Positions 1 through 5,951 of a stretch of 8,288 nt of DNA are shown piece after piece. The DNA comes from an uncultured Comamonadaceae bacterium (GTDB lineage Bacteria > Pseudomonadota > Gammaproteobacteria > Burkholderiales > Burkholderiaceae). Under the pieces are notes generated by a model. That model ran no database searches and had not been told where the DNA came from. It worked only from the letters and a program-made list of their open reading frames with translations. Made by a program: the position numbers and the translations under genes. The stretch lies in contig CAMLQP010000117.1 in assembly GCA_946482115.1 (NCBI GenBank), forward strand, positions 1 to 8,288, in the 5' to 3' direction. The first letter of the stretch is position 1; each line of letters begins with the position of its first letter.

Positions 1-65
1 GCCTGGTGCGCGGCATCAGCAGCACCGAAACCAGCATCCACCTGGAAACCTACCGCTTGTCCTGA
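1..65 (+). CDS. C-terminal tail of a truncated upstream gene, possibly an Lrp/AsnC-family regulator
   Basis: Only about 20 codons are present; the gene begins before the window. The frame whose codons start at base 3 reads through ...GISSTETSIHLETYRLS and stops at TGA 63-65. A segment of the form 'G(I/V)-x-x-T-x-T-x-I-x-L' followed by a short polar tail is what the last beta strand of the Lrp/AsnC (RAM) ligand-binding domain often looks like, so a transcription regulator of that family is my best guess. The fragment is too short for a firm assignment. No clear hairpin terminator follows it. The next gene has its own candidate promoter 26 bases downstream, so the fragment is probably not part of the tetronate operon. 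Confidence 0.45.
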   Translation, partial: LVRGISSTETSIHLETYRLS

Positions 66-90
66 ACGGGAACGGTCCGCACGGCGCCGG

Positions 91-120
91 TTGTGGGGCT
101 GGCGAAGGCAGTGGTATGGT
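91..120 (+). promoter_or_regulatory. Candidate sigma70 promoter of the GntR/FCD regulator gene
   Basis: A -35-like TTGTGG (91-96; only TTG matches consensus) and a -10-like TATGGT (115-120; 4 of 6) are separated by 18 bases. Both boxes are weak, and the call leans on position: the -10 box runs straight into the operator-like repeat at 120-130, the same arrangement as at the operon promoter near 1113-1129. Transcription would start near 127, leaving a leader of about 58 bases before the chosen start codon at 185. Confidence 0.4.
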
Positions 121-133
121 TGTCGTACAGATT
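119..133 (+). promoter_or_regulatory. Operator 1, probable autoregulatory site of the GntR/FCD repressor
   Basis: The sequence GTTGTCGTACAGATT contains TTGT-CGT-ACAG (120-130), an inverted repeat one base short of perfect TTGT-N3-ACAA. Its reverse complement, AATCTGTACGACAAC, matches the site in front of the TRAP operon (1116-1130) at 14 of 15 bases. FadR-subfamily GntR regulators are known to bind short palindromes of the general form T-x-GT-N3-AC-x-A, which this fits. The site overlaps the end of the candidate -10 box and covers the expected transcription start, so bound protein should block the regulator's own transcription. Confidence 0.72.
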
Positions 134-184
134 CCATTCCCCGCCCGATTTCCACCCATTCCCTCCGTTTGCCGCGCTTCCGAT

Positions 185-1009
185 ATGGCCACCCTTCCTC
201 CGTTTTCACTCGACAACGTTCCCGCTTTGCGCGTGGGGGCCAGCCTGTCCGAGCAACTGGCCGACGCGCTGGCCGTGAGCATCCGCGACGGGCAGCTCGA
301 ACCCGGCCAGCGCCTGCCCACCGAGAGCGATCTCGTCAAACGCTTCGGCGTCAGCCGCACCGTGGTGCGCGAAGCGATGTCGCGTCTGAAGACCCTGGGG
401 CTGATCGAAACGCGCCAGGGTTCGGGGGCCTACGTCGGGCCGCGCCCCGAGCCGGCGATCGAACAGCTGGTGTTGTCGCCCGACGGTTCGGTGGACGCGG
501 TGATCCAGATGGTGGAAGTCCGCCGCGCGCTGGAGGCCGAGTCGGCCGCGCTCGCGGCGGCCCGGCGCACGCCGCAGGCGCTCAAGCAGATCAAGAGCGC
601 GGCGCAGGCGCTGGACAAGGCCGTGTCCAAGGGCGGAGACGGTGTGGCCGAAGACGTGGCGCTGCACGCGGCCATCGCCCAGGCGGCGCGCAACCCCTAC
701 CTGCTGGCCACGCTGGCCTACCTGAACCATTTCCTGCTCGACGCCACGCGCGTGACCCGCGCCAACGAAGCCACCCGCGACGACCTGGCCCAGCAGGTGC
801 GCGACGAGCACGCGGCCATCATCGCCGCGATCGAAGCGGGTGACGTGGCGGCCGCCCGCATGGCCGGCGCCACCCACATGGGCAACGCGGCCCAGCGCAT
901 CGGCCGCGCCGACCCGACCTTCTGGGCCGCGCAGGGGCGGCAACTGGCCGACCGCCTGCGGGCGGAACTGGGCACGCCGCAGGTGGTGCCGGGTCACGGG
1001 GCGCGCTGA
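185..1009 (+). CDS. GntR-family transcription regulator, FadR/FCD subfamily; predicted repressor of the tetronate operon
   Basis: The 274-residue protein has the two-domain plan of FadR-type regulators. A winged helix-turn-helix spans about 19-85, including LPTESDLVKRFGVSRTVVREA and the wing near RQGSGAYV. An all-helical FCD effector domain spans about 105-245. The FCD metal site appears intact: D157 and H161 (DxxxH), H209 and H231. Such proteins usually release DNA on binding a pathway metabolite; here a tetronate or oxo-tetronate is the natural guess. The start at 185 was chosen because an upstream in-frame ATG at 116 lies inside the candidate -10 box and ahead of the operator, and would add 23 residues that look unlike the family. 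There is no good Shine-Dalgarno sequence before 185, so the exact start is less certain than the gene. The gene points the same way as the operon but is separated by 193 bases and probably transcribed on its own. The family call is firm; the ligand is inferred. Confidence 0.93.
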   Translation: MATLPPFSLDNVPALRVGASLSEQLADALAVSIRDGQLEPGQRLPTESDLVKRFGVSRTVVREAMSRLKTLGLIETRQGSGAYVGPRPEPAIEQLVLSPDGSVDAVIQMVEVRRALEAESAALAAARRTPQALKQIKSAAQALDKAVSKGGDGVAEDVALHAAIAQAARNPYLLATLAYLNHFLLDATRVTRANEATRDDLAQQVRDEHAAIIAAIEAGDVAAARMAGATHMGNAAQRIGRADPTFWAAQGRQLADRLRAELGTPQVVPGHGAR

Positions 1010-1017
1010 GCCTGCCC

Positions 1018-1040
1018 GCGGTCCCGCTGGGGCCGCTTGT
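1018..1040 (+). terminator. Possible weak rho-independent terminator after the regulator gene
   Basis: GCGGTCCC (1018-1025) can pair with GGGGCCGC (1029-1036) over eight base pairs, including one G-U pair, around a three-base loop. It is followed only by TTGT, a poor U-tract. It begins 8 bases after the regulator stop codon. The hairpin is clear in the sequence; its action as a terminator is uncertain because of the weak U-run. Confidence 0.4.
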
Positions 1041-1070
1041 GCCTGCGGTCCGCGCCACCCCTCCGGATCG

Positions 1071-1089
1071 ACCCTAGGGTAATTCCCTA
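1071..1089. repeat. Overlapping palindromes upstream of the operon promoter
   Basis: ACCCTAGGGT (1071-1080) is a perfect 10-base palindrome. Its right half is also the left arm of a second dyad, TAGGG-TAATT-CCCTA (1075-1089). The second dyad is centred near 1082, roughly 43 bases before the start point expected from the -10 box at 1113-1118. That is where an activator that touches RNA polymerase would sit, next to a poor -35 box. No known regulator can be assigned from the sequence alone. Confidence 0.5.
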
Positions 1090-1090
1090 A

Positions 1091-1118
1091 CTGGAAACTG
1101 CCATCGGTCTTCGATAAT
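1091..1118 (+). promoter_or_regulatory. Candidate sigma70 promoter of the TRAP/tetronate operon
   Basis: GATAAT (1113-1118) matches the -10 consensus TATAAT at 5 of 6 positions. Sixteen bases upstream, CTGGAA (1091-1096) is a poor -35 box (3 of 6). The region is noticeably more AT-rich than its surroundings. The operator at 1119-1129 directly adjoins the -10 box, so the start point near 1125 lies within the operator. The weak -35 box and the dyad at 1075-1089 leave room for an activator. Confidence 0.55.
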
Positions 1119-1130
1119 TTGTACGACAAC
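1116..1130 (+). promoter_or_regulatory. Operator 2, predicted GntR/FCD repressor site controlling the TRAP/tetronate operon
   Basis: AATTTGTACGACAAC contains a perfect inverted repeat TTGT-ACG-ACAA (1119-1129). It is the reverse complement of operator 1 (119-133) at 14 of 15 bases. It adjoins the -10 box and would cover the transcription start. A further GACAAC follows at 1133-1138, eight bases in phase after the one at 1125-1130, and an inverted GTTGTC lies at 1154-1159; these could be weaker half-sites. That the neighbouring regulator binds here is inferred from the shared site and its position. Confidence 0.75.
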
Positions 1131-1191
1131 ATGACAACCGTACTTATTTTGGTGTTGTCCCGGTCCGTCCAGGGCCTCCCATCGAAAACCC

Positions 1192-1196
1192 AGGAG
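1192..1196 (+). promoter_or_regulatory. Ribosome binding site fixing the dctP start
   Basis: AGGAG lies 6 bases before ATG 1203. It decides between 1203 and the in-frame ATG at 1131, which has no such site and would put about 24 extra residues before a complete signal peptide. Confidence 0.85.
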
Positions 1197-1202
1197 ACAT
1201 CC

Positions 1203-2186
1203 ATGTCGATTCGCACTTTCACCCGCTTCGCCGCGGTTTTCACCGCCGTCTGCGCCGCCCTTGTCGCGCCCGCCCAGGCCCAGACCGTGCTCAAGATCGG
1301 CCACGTGCTGGCCAAGGGCTCGCACTACGACGTGGGCGCCAGCAAGTTCTGCGAAGAGATCGACAAGGGCACAGCCGGTCGCTACAAGTGCCAGGTGTTC
1401 CCGGCCAGCGCTCTGGGCGGTGAGCGCGAGGAGATCGAGGCCGTGCAGCTGGGCACGCAGGACCTGGTGCTGACCTCCACCGGCCCGGTGGGCAATTTCG
1501 TGCCCGAGATCAAGATCGTGGACGTGCCCTTCCTGTTCCGCGACTACGACCACGCCCGCAAGGTGTTGGACGGCGCCATCGGCCAGGACATGCTGACCAA
1601 GTTCCAGTCGCACGGCCTGGTGGCCCTGGCCTGGAGCGAGAACGGCTTCCGCCACATGACCAACAACAAGCGCCCCATCGTCAATGCATCCGATGCCGCC
1701 GGCCTGAAGATGCGCACCATGGAGAACAAGGTGCACATGGAGGGCTACCGCACCTTCGGCATCCTGCCCACGCCCATGGCGTTCCCCGAAGTGTTCGGCG
1801 CACTGCAGCAGGGTGTGGTCGATGGCCAGGAGAACCCGATCCCCGTGATCCTGGCCTCCAAGTTCTCGCAGGTGCAGAAGCACCTGTCGCTGACCGGCCA
1901 CGTGTACTCGCCCGCGTTGCTGCTGACCTCGCCGCGCGTGTGGAACAAGCTCAGCGACGCCGACAAGAAGGTGTTCGCCGACGCCGCCAAGGCCAGCGTG
2001 GTCGCCACCCGCAAGAAGGTGAACGACGACGAGGCCAACGGCATCGCCCAGCTCGAAAAAGACGGCATGCAGGTGGTCAAGCAGGTCAACGGCGCGAGCT
2101 TCCGTGACGCGACCAAGCCGGCCTACGCGAACTACGCCAAGGAATTCGGCGCCGACAAGATCGCGGCCATCCAGGCCGTCAAGTAA
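1203..2186 (+). CDS. dctP: TRAP transporter periplasmic solute-binding protein (DctP family), predicted tetronate binder
   Basis: The 327-residue protein is the extracytoplasmic receptor of a TRAP transporter: it captures a carboxylate in the periplasm and hands it to the DctQM membrane unit. Residues 1-26 form a Sec signal peptide (Arg-containing start, hydrophobic core, AQA before the cut at about 26/27). The mature protein opens with TVLKIGHVLAKGSHYDVG, typical of the family. R171 in GLKMRTMEN matches the conserved arginine that binds the substrate carboxylate, and VDGQENP (206-212) is another family hallmark. C50 and C63 are the only cysteines in the mature chain and could form a disulfide. 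Length is normal. It is the first gene of the operon, with a good ribosome site and a 73-base leader after the operator. The substrate is not readable from the protein; L-threonate and/or D-erythronate is inferred from the enzymes that follow. Confidence 0.95.
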   Translation: MSIRTFTRFAAVFTAVCAALVAPAQAQTVLKIGHVLAKGSHYDVGASKFCEEIDKGTAGRYKCQVFPASALGGEREEIEAVQLGTQDLVLTSTGPVGNFVPEIKIVDVPFLFRDYDHARKVLDGAIGQDMLTKFQSHGLVALAWSENGFRHMTNNKRPIVNASDAAGLKMRTMENKVHMEGYRTFGILPTPMAFPEVFGALQQGVVDGQENPIPVILASKFSQVQKHLSLTGHVYSPALLLTSPRVWNKLSDADKKVFADAAKASVVATRKKVNDDEANGIAQLEKDGMQVVKQVNGASFRDATKPAYANYAKEFGADKIAAIQAVK

Positions 2187-2207
2187 GCCGCTGGCGAGAT
2201 CAACCCC

Positions 2208-2720
2208 ATGGACGCTTTTGAAAACGCGCTGATGCGCCTGAACCGCTGCGCGCTCATCGTGTTGCTGGCGGCCATGGCCCTGATCGTCTTCGCCAACGTG
2301 GTGCTGCGCTACACCACCAGCGAGTCCATTGAATGGGCCGAGGAGGTCGCCCGCTACCTGATGGTGTGGCTGACCTTCCTCGGTGCCGGCCCGGTGCTGC
2401 GCTACGGCGGCCACATCGCCGTGGACAACCTGCAGGACAGCCTGCCCACGGCCTGGGCCAAGGCGCTGCGGGTGCTGATCGCCGCGCTGCTCTTCGGCTT
2501 CTTCGCCTTCATGGTCTGGGGCGGCGCGCTGTACCTGGAACGTGCGCAGTTCCAGATGACGCCGACCACGCAGATCTCCATGGCCTGGGTGTACGCCGCC
2601 ATGCCCGTCGGCGGGCTGCTGCTGATCCTGCATTTCTTCTTCGTACTGCGCGGCTACCTGGCCGAACGCCGCTTCGCCGAAGACGCCCATTTCGACGCCA
2701 ACGCGAGCGCTTCCCTATGA
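2208..2720 (+). CDS. dctQ: TRAP transporter small membrane subunit (DctQ family)
   Basis: This 170-residue inner-membrane protein has four predicted helices (about 13-35, 44-65, 86-108 and 124-147), the usual DctQ topology. Family signatures are NVVLRY (30-35), WAEEVARYLMVWLTFLGA (43-60) and WVYAAMPVGG (127-136). It partners the large subunit and is needed for transport. It follows dctP by 21 bases with only a weak ribosome site, and its TGA stop overlaps the ATG of dctM (ATGA, 2717-2720), which suggests coupled translation. The C-terminal tail (about 151-170) is charged and probably cytoplasmic. Family assignment is firm; the symbol is used in the family sense. Confidence 0.94.
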   Translation: MDAFENALMRLNRCALIVLLAAMALIVFANVVLRYTTSESIEWAEEVARYLMVWLTFLGAGPVLRYGGHIAVDNLQDSLPTAWAKALRVLIAALLFGFFAFMVWGGALYLERAQFQMTPTTQISMAWVYAAMPVGGLLLILHFFFVLRGYLAERRFAEDAHFDANASASL

Positions 2721-4009
2721 GCCTGAGCCTCATCCTCATCATCACTGCCATCGTGTTGCTGGCGGTCGGCATGCCGGTGGCGTTCGCGCTCGGCATCTCG
2801 ACCCTGGCCGCGGTGGTGTTCGCCAGCGACTTCCCGTCGTTCGTCATGCTCAAGCAGACCTACGAGGGCGTGGACAGCTTCCCGCTGATGGCGGTGCCCT
2901 TCTTCATCCTCGCGGCCGAGATCATGAGCGGCGGCTCGCTGACCGAGGTGCTGCTCAAGTTCGCGGCGCAGTTCGTCGGCCACCGCCGCGGCGGCCTGGG
3001 CTACACCAACGTGGTCTCGCTCACCTTTTTCTCGGGCATCTCCGGTTCGGCCCTTGCCGACGCGGCTGGCCCCGGCGCCATGATGATCCGCATGATGGAC
3101 AAGGCCGGCTACGACCGCTCGTACGCGGCGGCGCTCACGGCGGCCACCGCCATCGTCGGCCCCATCATCCCGCCCTCGATCATCATGATCATTTACGCGC
3201 TGCAGGACGAAGCGGTCTCGGTGGGCGCGCTGTTCGTGGCGGGCTTCGTGCCCGGTTTCCTGATCGCCGCCGGCATGGCCGCGGTGAACTGGCGCGTCTC
3301 CAGTCAGCGCAACTACCGGGGCGACGACGACAGCACCAGCTGGGCCGACAAGCTGGACACGACCTGGCGCGCGCTGCCGGCGCTGATGCTGCCGGTGCTC
3401 ATCCTGGGCGGCATGCGCGCCGGCTGGTTCACGCCCACCGAAGCCTCGGTGGTGGCCGTGGCCTACGCGCTGCTCTGCGGCAAGTTCATCTACCGCACGC
3501 TGCAATGGCAGGCCCTGCCCGACATCCTCTCGCGCTCGGCGCTGCTCACGGCGTCGGTGCTGATCATCATCGGCATGTCCAACGCCTTCGCCTGGGTGCT
3601 GACCATCGACGGTCTGCCGCTGCAGCTGGCCGAGTGGATGGCTGCGCAGAACTTCAACGCGGTGAGCTTCCTGATCGCGGTGAACGTGTTCCTGCTGATC
3701 TTCGGCATCTTCATCGAGCCGCTGCCAGGGGTGATGGTGCTGGTGCCGATCCTGGCGCCGGTCGCGGCCAAGCTGGGCATCGACCCGGTGCACTTCGCCA
3801 TGGTGGTCATCTACAACCTCACGCTGGGCATGATCACGCCCCCGGTGGGCGGCCTGCTGTTCGTGACCTCCAACGTGTCCAAGGTGCCGCTCAGCGCACT
3901 GACGCGCGAACTCAAACCCTTCCTGTGGGTGCACGGCCTGATCCTCATGCTGCTGACCTTCATCCCATCCCTCACCACCTGGGTCCCGCAAGCGCTGGGC
4001 TTCAAGTGA
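2717..4009 (+). CDS. dctM: TRAP transporter large membrane subunit (DctM family)
   Basis: The 430-residue protein is the ion-coupled channel-forming subunit of the TRAP transporter. The chain is mostly hydrophobic, with around 11-12 membrane helices. DctM hallmarks are present in order: PLMAVPFFILAAEIMSGG (56-73), SGISGSALADAAGPGAMMI (106-124), ATAIVGPIIPPSIIMIIYA (143-161), FIEPLPGVMVLVPILAP (332-348) and GMITPPVGGLLFV (371-383). The two Gly/Pro-rich helix-break motifs belong to the paired hairpins that bind substrate and sodium in this superfamily. The start at 2717 is the ATG inside the ATGA overlap with dctQ; the frame is open further upstream, but that part overlaps dctQ and lacks family character. 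Length is normal. ltnD follows after 20 bases. Confidence 0.96.
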   Translation: MSLSLILIITAIVLLAVGMPVAFALGISTLAAVVFASDFPSFVMLKQTYEGVDSFPLMAVPFFILAAEIMSGGSLTEVLLKFAAQFVGHRRGGLGYTNVVSLTFFSGISGSALADAAGPGAMMIRMMDKAGYDRSYAAALTAATAIVGPIIPPSIIMIIYALQDEAVSVGALFVAGFVPGFLIAAGMAAVNWRVSSQRNYRGDDDSTSWADKLDTTWRALPALMLPVLILGGMRAGWFTPTEASVVAVAYALLCGKFIYRTLQWQALPDILSRSALLTASVLIIIGMSNAFAWVLTIDGLPLQLAEWMAAQNFNAVSFLIAVNVFLLIFGIFIEPLPGVMVLVPILAPVAAKLGIDPVHFAMVVIYNLTLGMITPPVGGLLFVTSNVSKVPLSALTRELKPFLWVHGLILMLLTFIPSLTTWVPQALGFK

Positions 4010-4029
4010 CCGCATCGGAGCAACTTCTC

Positions 4030-4929
4030 ATGACAGACAAGAACATTGGTGTGGTGGGCCTCGGTGCCATGGGCCGCGGCATGGCCGCCTCGCTGCGCCG
4101 CGCCGGCTGGAACGTGCACGTCTGCGACGTGCGCCTGGAAGCCGCCCAGGCATTCGCGGCCGACGGCGGCGTGGCCTGCGCCAGCCCGGCCGAGCTGGCC
4201 GCGCACTGCGAGGTGATCGTGAGCGTGGTGGTGAACGCCGCGCAGACCGAAGCGGTGCTGTTCGGTGAAGGCGGTGCGGCGGCGGCCCTGCGGCCGGGCA
4301 GCCTGTTCATCATGTGTTCCACCGTGGACCCGAACGTCTCGGTGCAGTTCGAAACGCGCCTGGCCGGTCTGGGCCTGCTGTACCTCGACGCGCCCATCTC
4401 CGGTGGTGCCGCCAAGGCCGCTTCGGGCGAGATGACCATGATGACCTCGGGCACCCCCGCCGCCTACGCCAAGGCCGGCGGCGCGCTCGACGCCATGGCC
4501 GCCAAGGTCTACAAGCTGGGCGACAAGGCCGGCAACGGCAGCAAGGTCAAGATCATCAACCAGCTGCTGGCAGGGGTGCACATCGCCGCCGCGGCCGAAG
4601 CCATGGCCCTGGGCCTGCGCGAAGGCGTGAAGGCCGAGGACATCTACGAGGTCATCACCCACAGCGCGGGCAACAGCTGGATGTTCGAGAACCGCATGGC
4701 CCACGTGCTCGCAGCCGATTACACGCCGCTGTCGGCGGTGGACATCTTCGTGAAAGACCTGGGCCTGGTGCTCGATACCGCGCGCGCCAGCAAGTTTCCG
4801 CTGCCGCTCTCGGCCACGGCGCACCAGATGTTCATGCAGGCCTCGACCGCCGGCTACGCCAAGGAAGACGACTCGGCCGTGATCAAGATCTTCCCGGGCA
4901 TCACATTGCCCACGCCAGCCGGAGCCTGA
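4030..4929 (+). CDS. ltnD: L-threonate dehydrogenase (3-hydroxyisobutyrate dehydrogenase superfamily)
   Basis: The family oxidises L-threonate at C2 with NAD+ to 2-oxo-tetronate, the entry step of L-threonate breakdown in the cytoplasm. The 299-residue protein has an N-terminal Rossmann domain with the dinucleotide motif GLGAMG (10-15), and D33 at the end of the second strand favours NAD+ over NADP+. The substrate motif DAPISGG is at 120-126. The helical C-terminal domain carries the conserved catalytic lysine, K174, in GSKVKIINQLL; the usual KxxNN is KxxNQ here, as I recall for LtnD-type members. The C-terminal stretch KDLGLVLDTA and the ending AKEDDSAVIKIFPGI are characteristic of this branch rather than of tartronate semialdehyde reductase. 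GGAG lies 9 bases before ATG 4030. denD follows after one base. Superfamily membership is certain; L-threonate as substrate rests on sequence style and on otnK/otnC/otnI in the same operon. Confidence 0.9.
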   Translation: MTDKNIGVVGLGAMGRGMAASLRRAGWNVHVCDVRLEAAQAFAADGGVACASPAELAAHCEVIVSVVVNAAQTEAVLFGEGGAAAALRPGSLFIMCSTVDPNVSVQFETRLAGLGLLYLDAPISGGAAKAASGEMTMMTSGTPAAYAKAGGALDAMAAKVYKLGDKAGNGSKVKIINQLLAGVHIAAAAEAMALGLREGVKAEDIYEVITHSAGNSWMFENRMAHVLAADYTPLSAVDIFVKDLGLVLDTARASKFPLPLSATAHQMFMQASTAGYAKEDDSAVIKIFPGITLPTPAGA

Positions 4930-4930
4930 C

Positions 4931-5941
4931 ATGCGCATCCTCATCACCGGTGGCAGTGGCTTCCTCGGCGCGCGTCTCGCGCGTGAACTGCTGGCCCAAG
5001 GCAGCGTGGTGCTGGCCGGCGGCGCGCCGCAGGCCATCGAACAGCTCTGGCTCACCGACCTGGTGCCACCGCCGGCCGACTTGAGCGCCGACGCGCGCGT
5101 GCACGCCCTCACCGGCGACCTGCTGAACCTGCTGGACAGCGGCACGCTGGCGCTGGGCGGCGTCGACGCCGTGGTGCACCTGGCGGCGGCAGTGAGCGGC
5201 GACTGCGAGCGCGACCTGGACCTGGGCCTGCGCAGCAACATCGACACCACGCGCGCCCTGCTGCAGGCCGCGCGCGCGGCCGGCGGCGCGCCGCTGTTCG
5301 TGTACGCCAGCTCGGTGGCGGTGTTCGGCGGCGTGCCGGGCCTGCCCATGCCTGCCGTGATCGCCGACGACACCCTGCCGGCGCCGCAAGGCAGCTACGG
5401 CATCCAGAAATTCGTGGGCGAGCAGCTGGTCGCCGACTTTGGCCGCCGCGGCCTGGTGCAGGCGCGCAATGTGCGCCTGATGACCGTGGCTATCCGCCCC
5501 GGCCGGCCCAACGGCGCGGCCTCGGGCTTTCTGAGCGGCATGGTGCGCGAGCCGCTGGCCGGCCAGCGCGCCACGGTGCCGGTGTCCGCAGAGACCGCCG
5601 TGGCGCTGGCCTCGCCGGGCAACACCATCGCCGGCTTGTTGGCCGCGCTGACCACGGGCACCGAGGCCTGGGGCCCGCGCACCGCGCTCAACCTGCCCGC
5701 GCTCAGCACCACCGTGGGCGACCTCGCCGCCGCACTCGGCCGCGCGGCCGGCCCGGCCGCGCTCGACCTGCTGGACTGGCGGCCCGACGAACGCATCGCC
5801 GCCATCGTCGGCGCCTGGCCCAGCCGGTTTGACGCCACCCGGGCGCGCGGCCTGGGCCTGCTGCCCGATCCGTCGGTGGACGCGCTGGTGGCCCAGTATG
5901 TGAACGAGCACCGCGCCGCCATCACCCTGCCTTTGAACTGA
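4931..5941 (+). CDS. denD: D-erythronate dehydrogenase (extended short-chain dehydrogenase)
   Basis: The family oxidises D-erythronate with NAD+ to 2-oxo-tetronate, feeding the same route as LtnD. The 336-residue protein is an extended SDR. The nucleotide motif TGGSGFLG is at 6-13, the acidic strand end TGDLLNL at 61-67, HLAAAVSG at 83-90, the active-site serine region YASSVAVFG at 125-133, and the catalytic pair Y156-xxx-K160 in SYGIQK. The segment IRPGRPNGAASGFLSGMVREPL (188-209) is what I recognise as typical of DenD, where R189 and nearby residues would hold the substrate carboxylate. GGAG (4921-4924) lies 6 bases before the ATG, inside the end of ltnD, and one base separates the genes. 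UDP-sugar epimerases share the fold, but the neighbouring otn genes favour DenD. The SDR call is firm; the substrate is inferred. Confidence 0.88.
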   Translation: MRILITGGSGFLGARLARELLAQGSVVLAGGAPQAIEQLWLTDLVPPPADLSADARVHALTGDLLNLLDSGTLALGGVDAVVHLAAAVSGDCERDLDLGLRSNIDTTRALLQAARAAGGAPLFVYASSVAVFGGVPGLPMPAVIADDTLPAPQGSYGIQKFVGEQLVADFGRRGLVQARNVRLMTVAIRPGRPNGAASGFLSGMVREPLAGQRATVPVSAETAVALASPGNTIAGLLAALTTGTEAWGPRTALNLPALSTTVGDLAAALGRAAGPAALDLLDWRPDERIAAIVGAWPSRFDATRARGLGLLPDPSVDALVAQYVNEHRAAITLPLN

Positions 5942-5951
5942 GAGACGCCGC

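Noticed and set aside
66..118. Terminator for the upstream gene
   Set aside because: The region is GC-rich with short self-complementary words such as CGGCGCCG, but I see no stem followed by a U-run.
116..184. Earlier start for the GntR regulator at ATG 116
   Set aside because: It lies inside the candidate -10 box and before the operator, and would add 23 residues without family character.
1131..1202. Earlier in-frame start for dctP at ATG 1131
   Set aside because: It has no ribosome site and would place extra residues before a complete signal peptide; AGGAG fits ATG 1203.
1074..2690. Long open frame on the - strand across dctP and dctQ (over 500 codons)
   Set aside because: It is opposite genes with clear family signatures. 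Its translation is His/Gln/Gly/Arg-rich with no recognisable domain, as expected for the complement of GC-rich coding sequence.
3811..5373. Long open frame on the - strand across the ends of dctM and denD and all of ltnD (about 520 codons)
   Set aside because: It is a mirror of well-supported genes, low-complexity in translation, with no ribosome site or motif. Similar antisense frames at 2654-4015, 4901-6118 and 5922-7175 were set aside for the same reason.
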